DNA of 64,000 nucleotides, taken from positions 45,706,028 to 45,770,027 of the forward strand of contig NC_133774.1 of assembly GCF_003597395.2 (NCBI RefSeq). The letters are read 5' to 3'. The number at the start of each line of letters is the position of its first letter. The first letter of the stretch is position 1. Below the pieces are notes generated by a model. It worked only from the letters and a program-made list of their open reading frames with translations. It was not told the origin of the DNA and ran no database searches. Position numbers and translations under genes: made by a program. Of the stretch, positions 12,915 to 24,055 are shown piece by piece. This stretch comes from Chelonoidis abingdonii. Lineage: Eukaryota; Chordata; Testudines; Testudinidae.

Positions 12915-15900
12915 CCTGGCCACCCTTCCACCACATCAGTAGGGAAGAAATTCTGCTATTACACCACCCCGCTTTGGTGAGGGGCCAAAGGAGGGGGGAG
13001 GGTGGGTCCTCAGCCCCCAACCCCTTTGTTGCACTCTTTCCAAGTTCAGGTTCTCAAAAGGTTGTTCATGGCCCCCAGTTTCAAAAGGGGGCTTGGACCT
13101 TTTCCACCCCGCCATCTCCAATGCCCATAGGTGGTGGCTCTTCTGCTGGAACATACACAGAGGTGGACTGGGTTGGTCACAGGCTTCTGCTGATGTGCTT
13201 CTTCCCTAATATGCGCAAATAATCACTCTCCATAACCCCCAGTTCTGACACCCATCCCCTCTTGTCCTCTCAGCAGGTGCATGTAAACATTAAATGCTGG
13301 TCCTGGATGGTTGTGGGTGGTCTCGGTGGATGATGGTGCTGGGATTGTGATTGCTGGGTTCAGACAAGTGCTGATAGCGCTACTGGGACTCAGGATTGAA
13401 ACTAATTTGCTGAAGCATATAAAAGTTCTGTAGTCCAGCTGATAGAGCAATGAACAGTCATTCACACTCTGCAACAACCTCAGGACTCTTGCTCATGAAC
13501 TCAGCCTTCTGGAGGGAAGAATTCAGCAGGCTTTGGGTGTTGGGAGCACTGGGAAGCTATGACCGATCCAAGAGCAATGCTGTGGCTTGTCTCTGAGACA
13601 TATCTGGCTAAGTTCAGATATTAGCAGAGTTCTTAGGGTAAAGAATAAACCCACATTTAGGTACTGAAGGTCTTTGTGATGGGATTGCTGTATGCCACTG
13701 ACCTTATACGATTGCAGCTCTCCTCTTCCTTATCATGACAGTCACAAGAACCAGCTCCCAAACTGTGAAGGATTTTTTTTTCCTGAAGCAGTTCTCAGTT
13801 GCTAAGCAGACTCTTTGGGTTACTATGTGGGCATTAGGCCTCTGCAAAATTTCTGGGATCTGTTTCACAAAACTGTCACAGGGAAGTAGAACGATTCCAC
13901 TGAGATGTGATTACACTCAAGATTTCCAGTGATTATTTTGCTGTGGTGGCTTGAAATACATTTTTAAAAACAAAAGGATTTGCTACTAGTTTTGCTAAGA
14001 GCTTGGGAGGTCAGGTGGAGATGAATGAGGTTTCAGGATTTTGAGAGCTCGGTAACACAGCAACCAAAAAGGAGACAAGCAGCTATTTCGCAAAGCAAAC
14101 AGCTTCAAAGATGGTGACGGACCCACCTCATTCATCTGACTTTGAGAACCTTGGGCAGTGTGGGGGAAGTAGGATACAGGAACTATGTGACCCACCAGTA
14201 TTGCACATGAGTAGCAGTTAGGGTGAAATCACCACCTCGGACAGAGTGATGAATTAACACAACGAAGTCCATGCTAGAAACTGCAACTACCAGAAATCTC
14301 TTTCCTAGTGTGATAGTTCCAGGAGTGATATCACAGAAAACTGTGATATCATCATACCTGTGGGTATGTGGAGTATTTGGTGACCCTCCTTGATAAGCTA
14401 TTCTATATATACAGTACTGCTGTTGAATATATTGTAGAATAGATAGGAGAAAGAGAGAGACCATCTCATGCTGGTATATTCCCTCAAGGAGCCCACTTGT
14501 CTAAACAGGATTCAATGCTCTAACTGCTGGCTGCATGAAAGATGGAAGAGAAGGTGCAGTACTTGCTACAACTTCTAGTGTACTTATTATTTTTTTCTCC
14601 CAATGCTGTTCCTCTGAGGATGAAAGCCATAGGCTGTTTCTACTATCTACTTTTGTTAGTCTTTAAGGTGCCACCGGACTCCTTGTTATTTTCATCTAAT
14701 CCACTGCATTTCTGCAAACCAAAGAAAGCGGAATTACCCCACAACATCTCAGACAAGGCCTTTGTGTTGTGCAGTGCATCAAGGCTCGATTATGTGCCTG
14801 ATCTCAAAAGTTATGCTAGGAGAACCACAACAAATTCTGCAGCAAAACAGCCTCTATGCAGCAACACTAATTGATTGCAGACTTCTTCGGTGCCTTTTGA
14901 TTTTACTTCAGGAATTCTAAAATGCACCAGCAAATGAAAATAATCCCATTAATATTATTTATTTGCACTGTAGAACAGAAGGACATACCCTGGCACATTC
15001 TGAGCTTTTGAGAGTCTGTTGGGTAACTGGGCTGGGAGAGAAGGGGCAGAAACACTTGTTAAACTGGAAAACTGGAGTAGCAGAAGAATATTCTCTGCCA
15101 TACCCTGGCATGCCTGGTATTCTGCTGTGGGGGGGGGGGGGGCACTGTCTAAGCTCCTAAACCCTCACAACTGGAGCTCTAACCAGGGGAGTTGCTGGAG
15201 AAGGACATAGCTGTCAAGCCGAACTCCTATGATTCTCATGAAGGGAGTTCTGGTCCTGAGCCACTTAGGAGCTACACATGTAACATGCTTTTCCCTCCTG
15301 TGCAGCTCTTTACCCTGCAGAGGAACAGAGCTCTCCTTTTTGCACAACTTTGAGTTGGGGCATGGGAGCAACCTTCTGCTCCTGCGTTTTGTTTGTTGTG
15401 CAGGAATGGAGTTCAGAAAGAGAAGTCAGCTGCCATGCAGAGCTACAAGCCCAGCAGGAAGACATATAGAGCTCCTGTGCAGGCTCTTTCAATAAGGTCA
15501 CCCATTTGCAGAAAGAGGCTACACATTTAAGCCCGGTTTCATCTCCCCCTCCAGCTGGCTAATGCATGTATATTTCTGTCACGCCCCAGGCACTAAGACC
15601 TGTGAAATTTTTAAATGCTATGCTGGATTGGGGCCTCTCTAAGTGTAACCCTTCTGTTCTGTCAGATGTTGTTACCAGCAAAATCGGCCAGGTTCAAACA
15701 GCTAGAGTTCCCTCTGAAACTAACTACGACCACCAGCTTGACACAGCCACCCAGAATGTCACTAAATAGGAGGGCCCTCACTAGAATTCACTCAGCTCTA
15801 GTTCAGTTCTCAGAGGCTTCAGAAGAGACCTCTCTGCATTGCACTTCATCAGAGAATCCTCCTAACAGCACAGTACCCCCATTAGAAAGGAATAAGTAAC

Positions 15901-16194
15901 AAATAGGACCCCAGAGCAGAGTCCATGCCCCAGCGGTGCTCTCCTTGCCACAATATAAGAACATTTCCTCCTCTCTCTTCTCAAATCAGGTCCACTTTTC
16001 AACCAACTCCGGACATTGTATGCGGTTGTGGTGAGTCCCAAAGTGCCATTGGAGGAATTCTGGGTAGACATTTTATGCAAATAAGGCCTTCTGTAGCCAT
16101 ATTTCCACCTGTTCACAAAGTGTTGGGAGAGGAGAGCTTCTTACCCTCTAAAGTTTCAGGCCACAAGGCTTACAAATAAAAGACAGCACACAAG
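12915..16194. other. Intergenic, little recognised
   Basis: It includes a G run near 15128-15142 and a PLE 3'-end scrap at 14651-14690. Several ORFs of 60 to 120 codons exist in all frames but none shows a domain or splice support. Confidence 0.45.
14651..14690 (+). mobile_element. PLE 3'-end fragment
   Basis: The text TTTTGTTAGTCTTTAAGGTG and CCACCGGACTCC matches the PLE 3' ends at 27574-27610 and 45186-45220. The ribozyme part and terminal block are absent. Confidence 0.55.
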
Positions 16195-16619
16195 TTTTTG
16201 AGAAGGAGAGGCTATTCTCCTTGTGCAGTAAATGGAGTTCTGCAAGATGTGTACTCCAGTGGGTGTTCCACTTCAGCTGTGCCTGTTCCCTATGCCTTTG
16301 ATCAAAAATTTTTGGTAGCCATGCCCATTTGGCCTATGCATCCTAATCCTCCACACCAAGGCTATATGGGGCTGCGCAGGTGAACTGTGCTCAGTTTCTT
16401 CTCCATCTCATAGACCCACAAGGGAGACTCCAAAGCTGAGGAGCAGAACAACAGGTAGTGGCACATGCATTGGGACACACATCTTGAAGAACTCCAGTTA
16501 CTGCACAAGATCAATAACCTCTCCTTTGAGTAGTATCTATGTGAGTGCTCCACTTCAGGTGAGTCCCAAGCAATATCCCGGTGACCGGAAGCCCAGGGGG
16601 AGCCAGCTGAGGTCACTTA

Positions 16620-18370
16620 ATTAGGGTGAACTGCAAATAATGGGTCAGACAATCCCCAAAGCTGGTGGATATTTCAATACTTAGATTTACCAAGCCAGCA
16701 CTAAACAGTTTCTGTTATACCTTATGGGTTACTCAGAAGTCCAAAACACAGTTCCCTTTAAGTAAGCCAGCCTCAGGCCTCAACCCAGATACCCAAGTCA
16801 AGAATGATGAAGATAAGTGAAAATCTTCTTCATCGTATAAAAGAAAAGGTTCTACCAATCCCAGAGGATCAGACACATTACCTCCAAGTTTAATATTCTA
16901 GATCTTAACCAAATACACTCTTACAGCCAATTCTTATTAACTAAACTAAAATGTATTAAATAAGAAAAGAGAATATGGTTAAAAGATCAATATACATACT
17001 GACTTTAGTTCAATTCTTGAGGTTCAGATTCATAGAAGAGATGGTGAGCTTTGTAGTTACAAAGAGTTCTTTTAGAATTTAGTCCATAAGTTATAGTCCA
17101 ATGTCCAGTATCATATTCAGGGTGTACCAGCTTAACTGAGATCTTATCTTGTGACTCAAATTCCCCTGATGAAGCTTAAGCAGATCTGAAATGACAGGCT
17201 CAGGACCCAAGAATCTTTTATAGAATTTCAAGCCTTCTTTGACAAGTCGGATTACAATAGGTAATCAGGGCGACTTTGAAATAGGTCCATCACTGGTACT
17301 TAGCTACACAAATTAACATAAGGCAATTGCCTGTTTTTTGCCATTCGCAGATAATCAGCCATACATTTCAAAGAGAGATGAATACAGCAATATCCTGTGT
17401 TTACAGTTCATTTAAATGCCAGGATGTTCTTTTGATCTTTGAATTAACAGAATACAGCATAGACAGGGATAATTGATTACATTGTTGACCACTACCCATA
17501 TATATGCAAATACATAAAAACACAAACATTATCTCCCTATATGTCTTTAAGGGTTGAATTTGAGTCATTTATCCTTCAGGATGTTTAAGCCCCAATAAGT
17601 AGGTGGGAAATTCTGATCAGGTATCAAAGCACACAGGGCCGGTGCAAGGATGTTTCATGCCCTAGGCGACACTTCCACCTTGCGCCCCCCGCCCCCTTGC
17701 CCCCACCCTGAGGCACCTCCCCCCCTTGCGGCAGCTCCCACCCTCCACCCTGAGGTGCCCCCCTTGCAGCAGCTCCCCATCCTCCACCCTGAGGCACCCC
17801 CCTGCCCCAGCTCACCCCTGCTCTGAGCACGAGCACCCCAAGCATGCTGTCTCTGCTTCACTTCTCTCGCCTCCCAGGGTTGTGGTGCCTAAGCTGATTG
17901 ACGCCACAAGCCTGGGAGGTGGGAGAAGTGAAGCAGCGATGGCATGCTAGGGGAGGAGGCATGGCAGAGGTGATCTGGGGCGGGGAGTTCCCCTGTGTGC
18001 CACACCCACCACCTTACTTGCTGCAGGAGGCCCTCCCCGCTCTCCCCTGCCCCAGCTCCCTCTGCCTAAATGCCAGTGGCAACCGGGGCAGCCGAAGATC
18101 CAGACGCCTAGGTCTTTCCCAAAGAAAATGGCGCCCCCCAAATCCCAACGTCCTGGTCACCTAAATGGTTGCACCGGCCCTGGAAGCATAATGATTAGAA
18201 AAAGAACCAGATGACCAATATGGCTGTCTGCAATTGGTATATCCTTAAGTAATGCTATAGACATAGTTAGTGTTCTTGTGCAATGTACTATCTCTCTCAT
18301 AGATAGATTTGTATCTCTCATGAGGTTGGTCATAACAAATCTTTATATAACCAGAGATCCATTTTGATAA
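16620..18370 (-). repeat. LTR-like repeat inserted in the DIRS element, itself carrying a hAT MITE
   Basis: AT-rich text unlike DIRS lies between the recombinase remnant and the DIRS end. On minus it has a TATA-like box (CTATAAAAGA near 17214-17223). It resembles an abundant turtle LTR that I recognise only by its text. Borders are approximate. It is split by the hAT MITE 17634-18182. Confidence 0.5.
17634..18182. mobile_element. hAT MITE, 549 bp
   Basis: The ends CAGGGCCGGTGCAA and TTGCACCGGCCCTG are perfect 14-bp inverted repeats. The flanks AAAGCACA (17626-17633) and GAAGCATA (18183-18190) match at 6 of 8 bases, fitting an aged 8-bp hAT target duplication. The interior is GC-rich with CCACCCTGAGGCACC-type short repeats at 17705-17800. 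No transposase. Confidence 0.85.
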
Positions 18371-18960
18371 CCTCTGTTGATAACTGAGCCCTATTTCTAT
18401 CTGCAATGGATACAAATAGCCCAGGAGATCTTCTAAACAGTTTGGTCCTACCTAGGTAGTAGGTTATTGCCTTTTGTACATCTAGACTATGGAATACAGC
18501 TTGAGTGACTGGGTGTGGTTTTAGGGGGGAAGTTGTAGATGAATGGTTTGATTAATATGAAATTCTGAAGACATCTTAGGTAAAAATCTTGGATGTCCCC
18601 ATTGTGACACTTTCTTTCCGATGAATACTGTAAATGGGGAGCAGGGTCTGCCATTAAGTCCCCCAATTCTCCAACCCTTTGGGCATAAGTGAAGGCTGTT
18701 TTCAATAAAAAACACATAGCTAGTGATTCAAAAGGGTGTTTCATAAAACAATTAAGTTCTGGGTTAAAGCCTTAGCTTGGAGTAGGATCTCTGATTTGTG
18801 GGCAGATATTGGGTAACCCTCTTAGGAATCTTGCTGTAGTTGGGTGAGCGACAAGTGAAAAATTTCCTATTGGTGTGTGAAAAGCTGTTATTGCTGCTAA
18901 GTGAACCCTAATGGAATTCATAGAAAGATCCAATGTTTTCAGTTCCAATAGGTAATCCAA
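18360..18960 (-). pseudogene. DIRS tyrosine recombinase remnant
   Basis: The core-binding part reads LDLSMNSIRVHLAAITAFHT and ARFLRGLPNICPQI (18772-18960). The catalytic part has AQRVGELGDLMADP (18487-18744), whose Arg is the first catalytic residue, then HPRFLPKMSSEFHINQTIHL in another frame. It continues to LFVSIADRNRAQ near 18400. The His-x-x-Arg and Tyr motifs expected further on are absent, because the LTR-like repeat begins about there. Confidence 0.75.
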
Positions 18961-19199
18961 TACCCTGGAAACAGAAGAACTAGTCGGAGAAATCTGATGA
19001 CTATTACACCAAAGATAATATTGCTTCCATTTCTGGAGATATTTCTTGTAAATTCTTTTCTACTATTTAATCAAACATGTTGTACCTCTGACGAACAGGA
19101 TGCCTCTACTGAGATCCCACCATGCTTGGAGCCTTAGAATCTGCAGGCTGGAGTGAAGCGTTGGACCAGCATCCTAGGTCAGTAGGCAAGGACTGAGCT

Positions 19200-20980
19200 G
19201 CAGCCTCCACAAGGGCGAGAGGTCAGTCTGACCAAATAAGGATACCTCCAGACCTATCTTGGCCACATAGGTGCAATCAATTTGACTCTGGCTTGATCTT
19301 GTTTGATCTTATTGAGAGCCTTGAATAGTAATGGTGTCAGTGGATATGCATAAAGAAGTGCTTTCATCCATGAGTTGAGGAACACATTTCCTATTGCTCC
19401 CCCTTTGGAGCAATACTTGATGCATTTTGTATTGGCTGCCATGGCAAGCAGGGAGCCCTCAGACTAAAAATAACTTGTGGGGACCCTGGAGTTCAGTTCC
19501 CATTCATTGTTTAGAAAGATATGTCTGCTGAAGTCATCTTCCATGGTGTTCTGAATACCTGGGAGGTAAGAAGCTGAGATGACTTTGTGTTGACTATGAA
19601 CTAGTTCCGGAGTTTTATCACTTTGGCACAGAGAGATGGGAACGTGCACGTTTCTGAGAGTTGATATAATACATGCATGCCATGTTGTCTGTTATCATCA
19701 TTACTGACTTCTGCGTGATTAGTGGTAGAAAGCATTTTTGATGGCTCTCAGTTCCAAAAGGTTGACGTGGAGAAAATCTTGTAGTGACTATTTGCCCTGC
19801 ACTTAGTGATATCCCAGATGTGGTCCCCAACCCAAAAGTGACGTATTTGATTTTATCGCTATAGTAGGGGGAATCTGCAAGAATGGAACACCTGTATAGG
19901 TTTTTGTCGGGTCCTTCCACCAGTTGAATAAATATAGAACCCACTGGGGAACAGACAGTAACCCACCTCGTCTGTATTTGCTTGGTTTGTAAACCATTTG
20001 AAGCCATCCTTGTAGACCTTGGAGGTGTAATCTGGCATTCTGCACTATAAAGATGCAAACTGACACGCATCCCAGCAGTTGAAGACAATCTCTTACTGTT
20101 ACTTGAGGCCTTCTCTGAATCTCTGAGATGAAATTCACTACTGTGAGAAATCTGCTGGACGATAGGTATGCTTTGCCTGTGTGTGCATCCAGGGAAGCGC
20201 CTGTAAAACCTAGACACTATAGTGGAGTAAAAATGAACTTTTGGAGGTTTATTTGAAGGCCCAGGCTGTGAAACGGAATACCTAATTTTTGTTGACATGA
20301 ACACTTCCTGATATGATCTTCCCTGATCAAACAATCGTCTAGATATGGGGAAATAATTGTATTCCAACGACACAAGTGAGTGACAACTACTGCCAGAATC
20401 TTTGAAAATACCCTTTGTGCTAAAGATAGGCTGAAGGGAGTACCCTGTATTGGTGGTACTCATTGTTTACTAGAAAACAAAGAAACTTCTTGTGTGAAGG
20501 GTGAATAGCAATGTGACAACATGCAAACCAATCTCCTACTTCTAACAAAGGAAATATTGCTGCAAGGGTCACCATCCTGATTTTTTGTTGCTTTGCATAT
20601 TTGTTTAGAGATCTGAGATCTAAAATTGGTCTCCACCCTCCATTCTTTTTGAGAATCAGGAAGTAGTCTGAATAGAATCTGCTTTCCCTGTATTGCACAG
20701 GAACTGGTTCTATTGCTCCTATACACAGAAGAGAGGTCGCCTCTTGCAATTGATTGTGAGAGGGGTTCCTGAAGAGGGATAGGAAAGGGGAATGGGTAGG
20801 TGGGAGAGATTTGAAATGGATAGTGTAGCCAGGTGTTATGGCTTCCAAAACCCATTTGTCCAATGTTATATGCTCCCCATGCATCCTGTGGGAGAGGCAG
20901 CATCTAAAAGGATGGAAGAGGTGGGTAAGATATTGCAGCCATAATAATTTGTCAATTGGACGGTTGAGACTCTCAACCAA
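19200..20980 (-). pseudogene. DIRS reverse transcriptase/RNase H remnant
   Basis: RT text: FLILKKNGGWRPILDLRSLN, then GDWFACCHIAIHPSHKKFLC near 20500. The block that normally carries the first catalytic aspartate (LDLKDAYFH) is missing between GDWF and HIAIHP. Frames switch near 20460. RNase H follows: SNTSLLGWGPHLG (the usual TDAS is changed), MMITDNMACMYYIN near 19690, and GIQNTMEDDFSRH with NEWELN near 19520. The enzyme cannot be functional. In intact elements it copies the RNA through a circular intermediate. Confidence 0.85.
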
Positions 20981-21099
20981 GCCATCAAAACTGTCACTTG
21001 GAGGTCAGGAATGGCTGACACAATGTAACTGAAAGAGGTTTCTTTTGAGTGTGTTGATCTCTTGGCTAGGGGTTCAGAGATTCTACGAAACGTTGAATA

Positions 21100-23714
21100 C
21101 AGAATTGGGCATGCTCTTTCTGCCATCTGAGACCTATTAAATCTCTTTGTATTTACAGGAGAATAAATCCTTAGGCTCTCAAGTCCTTTAAAGTGTGGAG
21201 AGTTGTATCCACTACGTGCACACACAGCTTGCAACTGTCAAAGGGGAGGTCTTTGGCAGACTCTGAACCTCTTGGAAAGTGCAAAAGCTGAACCAAGATA
21301 CTCTTCCCATGACCACTGCAGTGGAGGTAGACCATGCTGCAGTATCTGCTGCATCCAAAGAGGCATGGAGCAATGTCTTTGCCAGGAGCTGACCTTCTTG
21401 TATAAAGGACTTAAACTGGTTCTGATGTTCTTCTAGTAGATGCTCAATAAAAGAATTTAATTTATTATCATTTAAATAGTTGTATTTGGCCGTGAATGCC
21501 TGGTGGTTTGCTATCCTGAACTGCAGTGTGGCTGAAGCAAAAGATTTAACCAAAAATACTGAGCCAGTTGTGGTCCTTAATGTAAGGGATGGACTGAGTT
21601 ATTTTGACTGCCTCATTCATTAATGGCCTCCACTACTAGGGAATTTGGAACTGGGTGAGAAAATAGAAACTCTGATTCCCTAGCTGGAACATACTACTTT
21701 TCATTTGCTCTCTTGCAGGTAGGTGGTGGGTAGATGATGTTTGAGAAACCATCGTAGCAAGTCCCATAAGAGCAGCTTTTACTGGAATAGCAAATCTTCA
21801 TACACATTGAAGTGTGTAAAACAGCTAGGAGTTTCTGATGGGACTTCTGCAGTTTCACTAAGGAAATCTGCAGTGTATCAGCAATTCACTTCTGTTTCTG
21901 AAAGTGCCTCAATTCATCTGTGGAGGCATGATAGCTTCGTCAAGTGATGATGAGGAAATATTAGCAAGAGGTGTCACCTCCTTATAGGCCCTTGCCTCTT
22001 GCCCCTCCAAGGTCTTCTCAGGCATAGGTGATGGTAAAGGTGGTTGAAGCACATGGGCTCTTCTCTTTTCCCTTCAGTGTTGCAAGAGCCTTGATGTAAG
22101 TGGTTGGTAATAGCATGCCCACAGATCCCAGCAAGGCCACTGAGCGGGCCCAAATGGCATTGGTGGAGGAAGCCATCTGTGTTTCTGCCATATGGATGCC
22201 ATTTGAGGCCTGTAATATGTATAGGAGGTAGAGTGCTGTGTCCTAGAATAGGTAGGGGAACCTGCACCAAAATTTGAGTCTGAGAAGTCCTTTTCCACAT
22301 TGTCTAAGTGGGGAGAAAGCTGTTCAGCTTGCAGAGTAGATGAGAGTGCATGTGATGCTCTAGATGATAGAGGAGTCAGTGGCAGAGAGGCTTGACACTG
22401 ACAAACCCATAGCACTTGTTAACAGAGGAAACTCCAGCTCAGGAGATATTATCATATCCTTAGGGCACCTAAACTCTTATGGTACCAACAGTATCAAAGA
22501 TGAGGCTGAGTGAGTACCTGTGGAAGACGGCTTTGATACCGAAGCAGCTGGTACGGAGCACGTGATATGGGATTCCCTCAGTAGTAGGTAAGTGAGCAGT
22601 CTTTGGTATCGATGATTTTCAGGGATGGGCTTGGTCTTTTCAGCCCTGTCTCTGCCACTCTGGGTATGGGTATTGAAACTTGGTACTGAGTCTGCCTTAG
22701 ATGACTGATTCCTCTTCATCTTTGTGGTATCGGCCTCACTTGGAGCCTGCGTAGAACTCCCCTTGGGAGCTGAGCTCTTGTGAGACAGTGACTGAGCGCT
22801 TCTTGGAGATTTGTTTTTTACCTCCTACTGATTAGAGGCAGATATACATGAGGACTTTGGTATCATAGATGCAGTGGTGAGCTGGAGCCAGTTCCCACCG
22901 GTTCCCAAGAACCGGTTGCTAAAATTAGACTTCTGTGGAGAACTGGTTGTTAAAGGGCCAGGAGGTGGGCAAAGAACTCCAGTCCACGGACTGGACCATC
23001 CTGTTGCTCCCAGGATTACCAGCTGGGGAGGCTGAAGATTCCCAGGCCTCTCCTCCGCTTTCTCCCAGCTGCAGTGTGGCCAGCCGCCGGCACCAGCTGG
23101 GCAGTTCAGCTGAGCTCGGGAGTCATCCTGCTGCCACTTTTTGAGTGTCCCGGCAAAGTATGTGTGTGTGTGCGGGGAGGGGGGGGGGAGGAGGTGCTGC
23201 AAGATCCAGGGCTGGTCAGAGCGGAGGGGAGGGGACAAGTGGGGCAATTGCCTCAGGTCCTGCAGGGGCCCCTGGCTCCACAAGTATGTCTCCCTCCCGG
23301 CCCCTCCCCCCCTTAAATCAGAACTTTTTGTAGGGAATGGGTTGTTAAGATTTTGGCAGCTCATCACTGCATAGATGTAGTCTGTGCTGCAGTACTGCCT
23401 ACCTGTCTACTGCTCTCCAGTGACCAAGACATCCATGTGGATACAGCACTAGTTGTCCTGGGAGCTCTATGTACAGGGGGGTTCTCCACTCTTGGGGCTG
23501 AAGCTGGATATGAAGCTTGCGCCATCATTAGGAGTTTAAACTTATTTTCTCTATTCTTTTGGGCTCTACCCTTGAAGGAAGGGCACATCTTGCACTTACT
23601 GGGGACACGAGTATAACCCAGGCAGTGGAGGTGGTGGGAGCATCCACCACTTATCAGAATAGCCTGACAACAGGAGAGGCACCTCTTGATTCCTGCGATG
23701 CCTGGCATCCCCAA
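21100..23714 (-). pseudogene. DIRS gag remnant
   Basis: Split frames contain a Cys-rich start (KRCLSCCQ, then CLGYTRVPSKCKMCPSFKGR near 23600), a Ser-rich middle (22477-22719) and the C-terminal block LRIANHQAF-like near 21490 with LLHASLDAADTAAW near 21350, typical of DIRS gag. A hAT MITE breaks it at 22872-23369. The nucleic-acid binding role is inferred from the family. Confidence 0.7.
22872..23369. mobile_element. hAT MITE inside DIRS gag, 498 bp
   Basis: It begins CAGTGGTGAGCTG and ends CAGCTCATCACTG, inverted with one mismatch. A perfect 8-bp target duplication CATAGATG lies at 22864-22871 and 23370-23377. It includes GT and G runs near 23160-23192. No transposase. Confidence 0.92.
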
Positions 23715-24055
23715 GCAAAACTGATGAAAATTTAACCCCTAGGAAGGGAAATCTCCTATTTAACTAGCTCTATGAATAAATGGAGGGGGGGCATGTTTTG
23801 TTTTTTATGAAAAAAAGAAAAACAAAGGGAACAATTGTTCCAACAACTATATCACTGTAAGATAAGTAACTATAAGGTAGCTATCTGAGAAAAAGCTAAA
23901 TATTAAAGAACAGGCACACAAAGGCAGTTGTGAAGGAATTTAGGGCAGTTTGCCTGTGCAGCCCCATGTGTGGCACTGCTACCAAAATTCTCTGGATCAA
24001 TGGGGCAGAGCAAAGGTGCACCTGAAGTGGAGCACCCGTGGGATACTACTCAAAG

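Larger units (their letters stand above)
16195..24055 (-). mobile_element. DIRS-like tyrosine-recombinase retrotransposon, degenerate and interrupted
   Basis: The order on minus is gag remnants (about 23714-21100), RT and RNase H (about 20980-19200), tyrosine recombinase (about 18960-18360), then terminal repeats. The 17-bp sequence at 24019-24035 is the exact inverse of 16545-16561. Further inverted segments pair 16221-16251 with 16478-16508, as expected for the split terminal and internal complementary repeats of DIRS elements. There is no LTR pair and no DDE integrase. An LTR-like repeat (16620-18370) and a hAT MITE (22872-23369) were inserted later. Many stops and frameshifts show that it is dead. 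Confidence 0.85.

Noticed and set aside
22825..23367. A 180-codon minus ORF
   Set aside because: It coincides with a hAT MITE with perfect target duplication. The proline- and serine-rich reading comes from GC-rich noncoding sequence.
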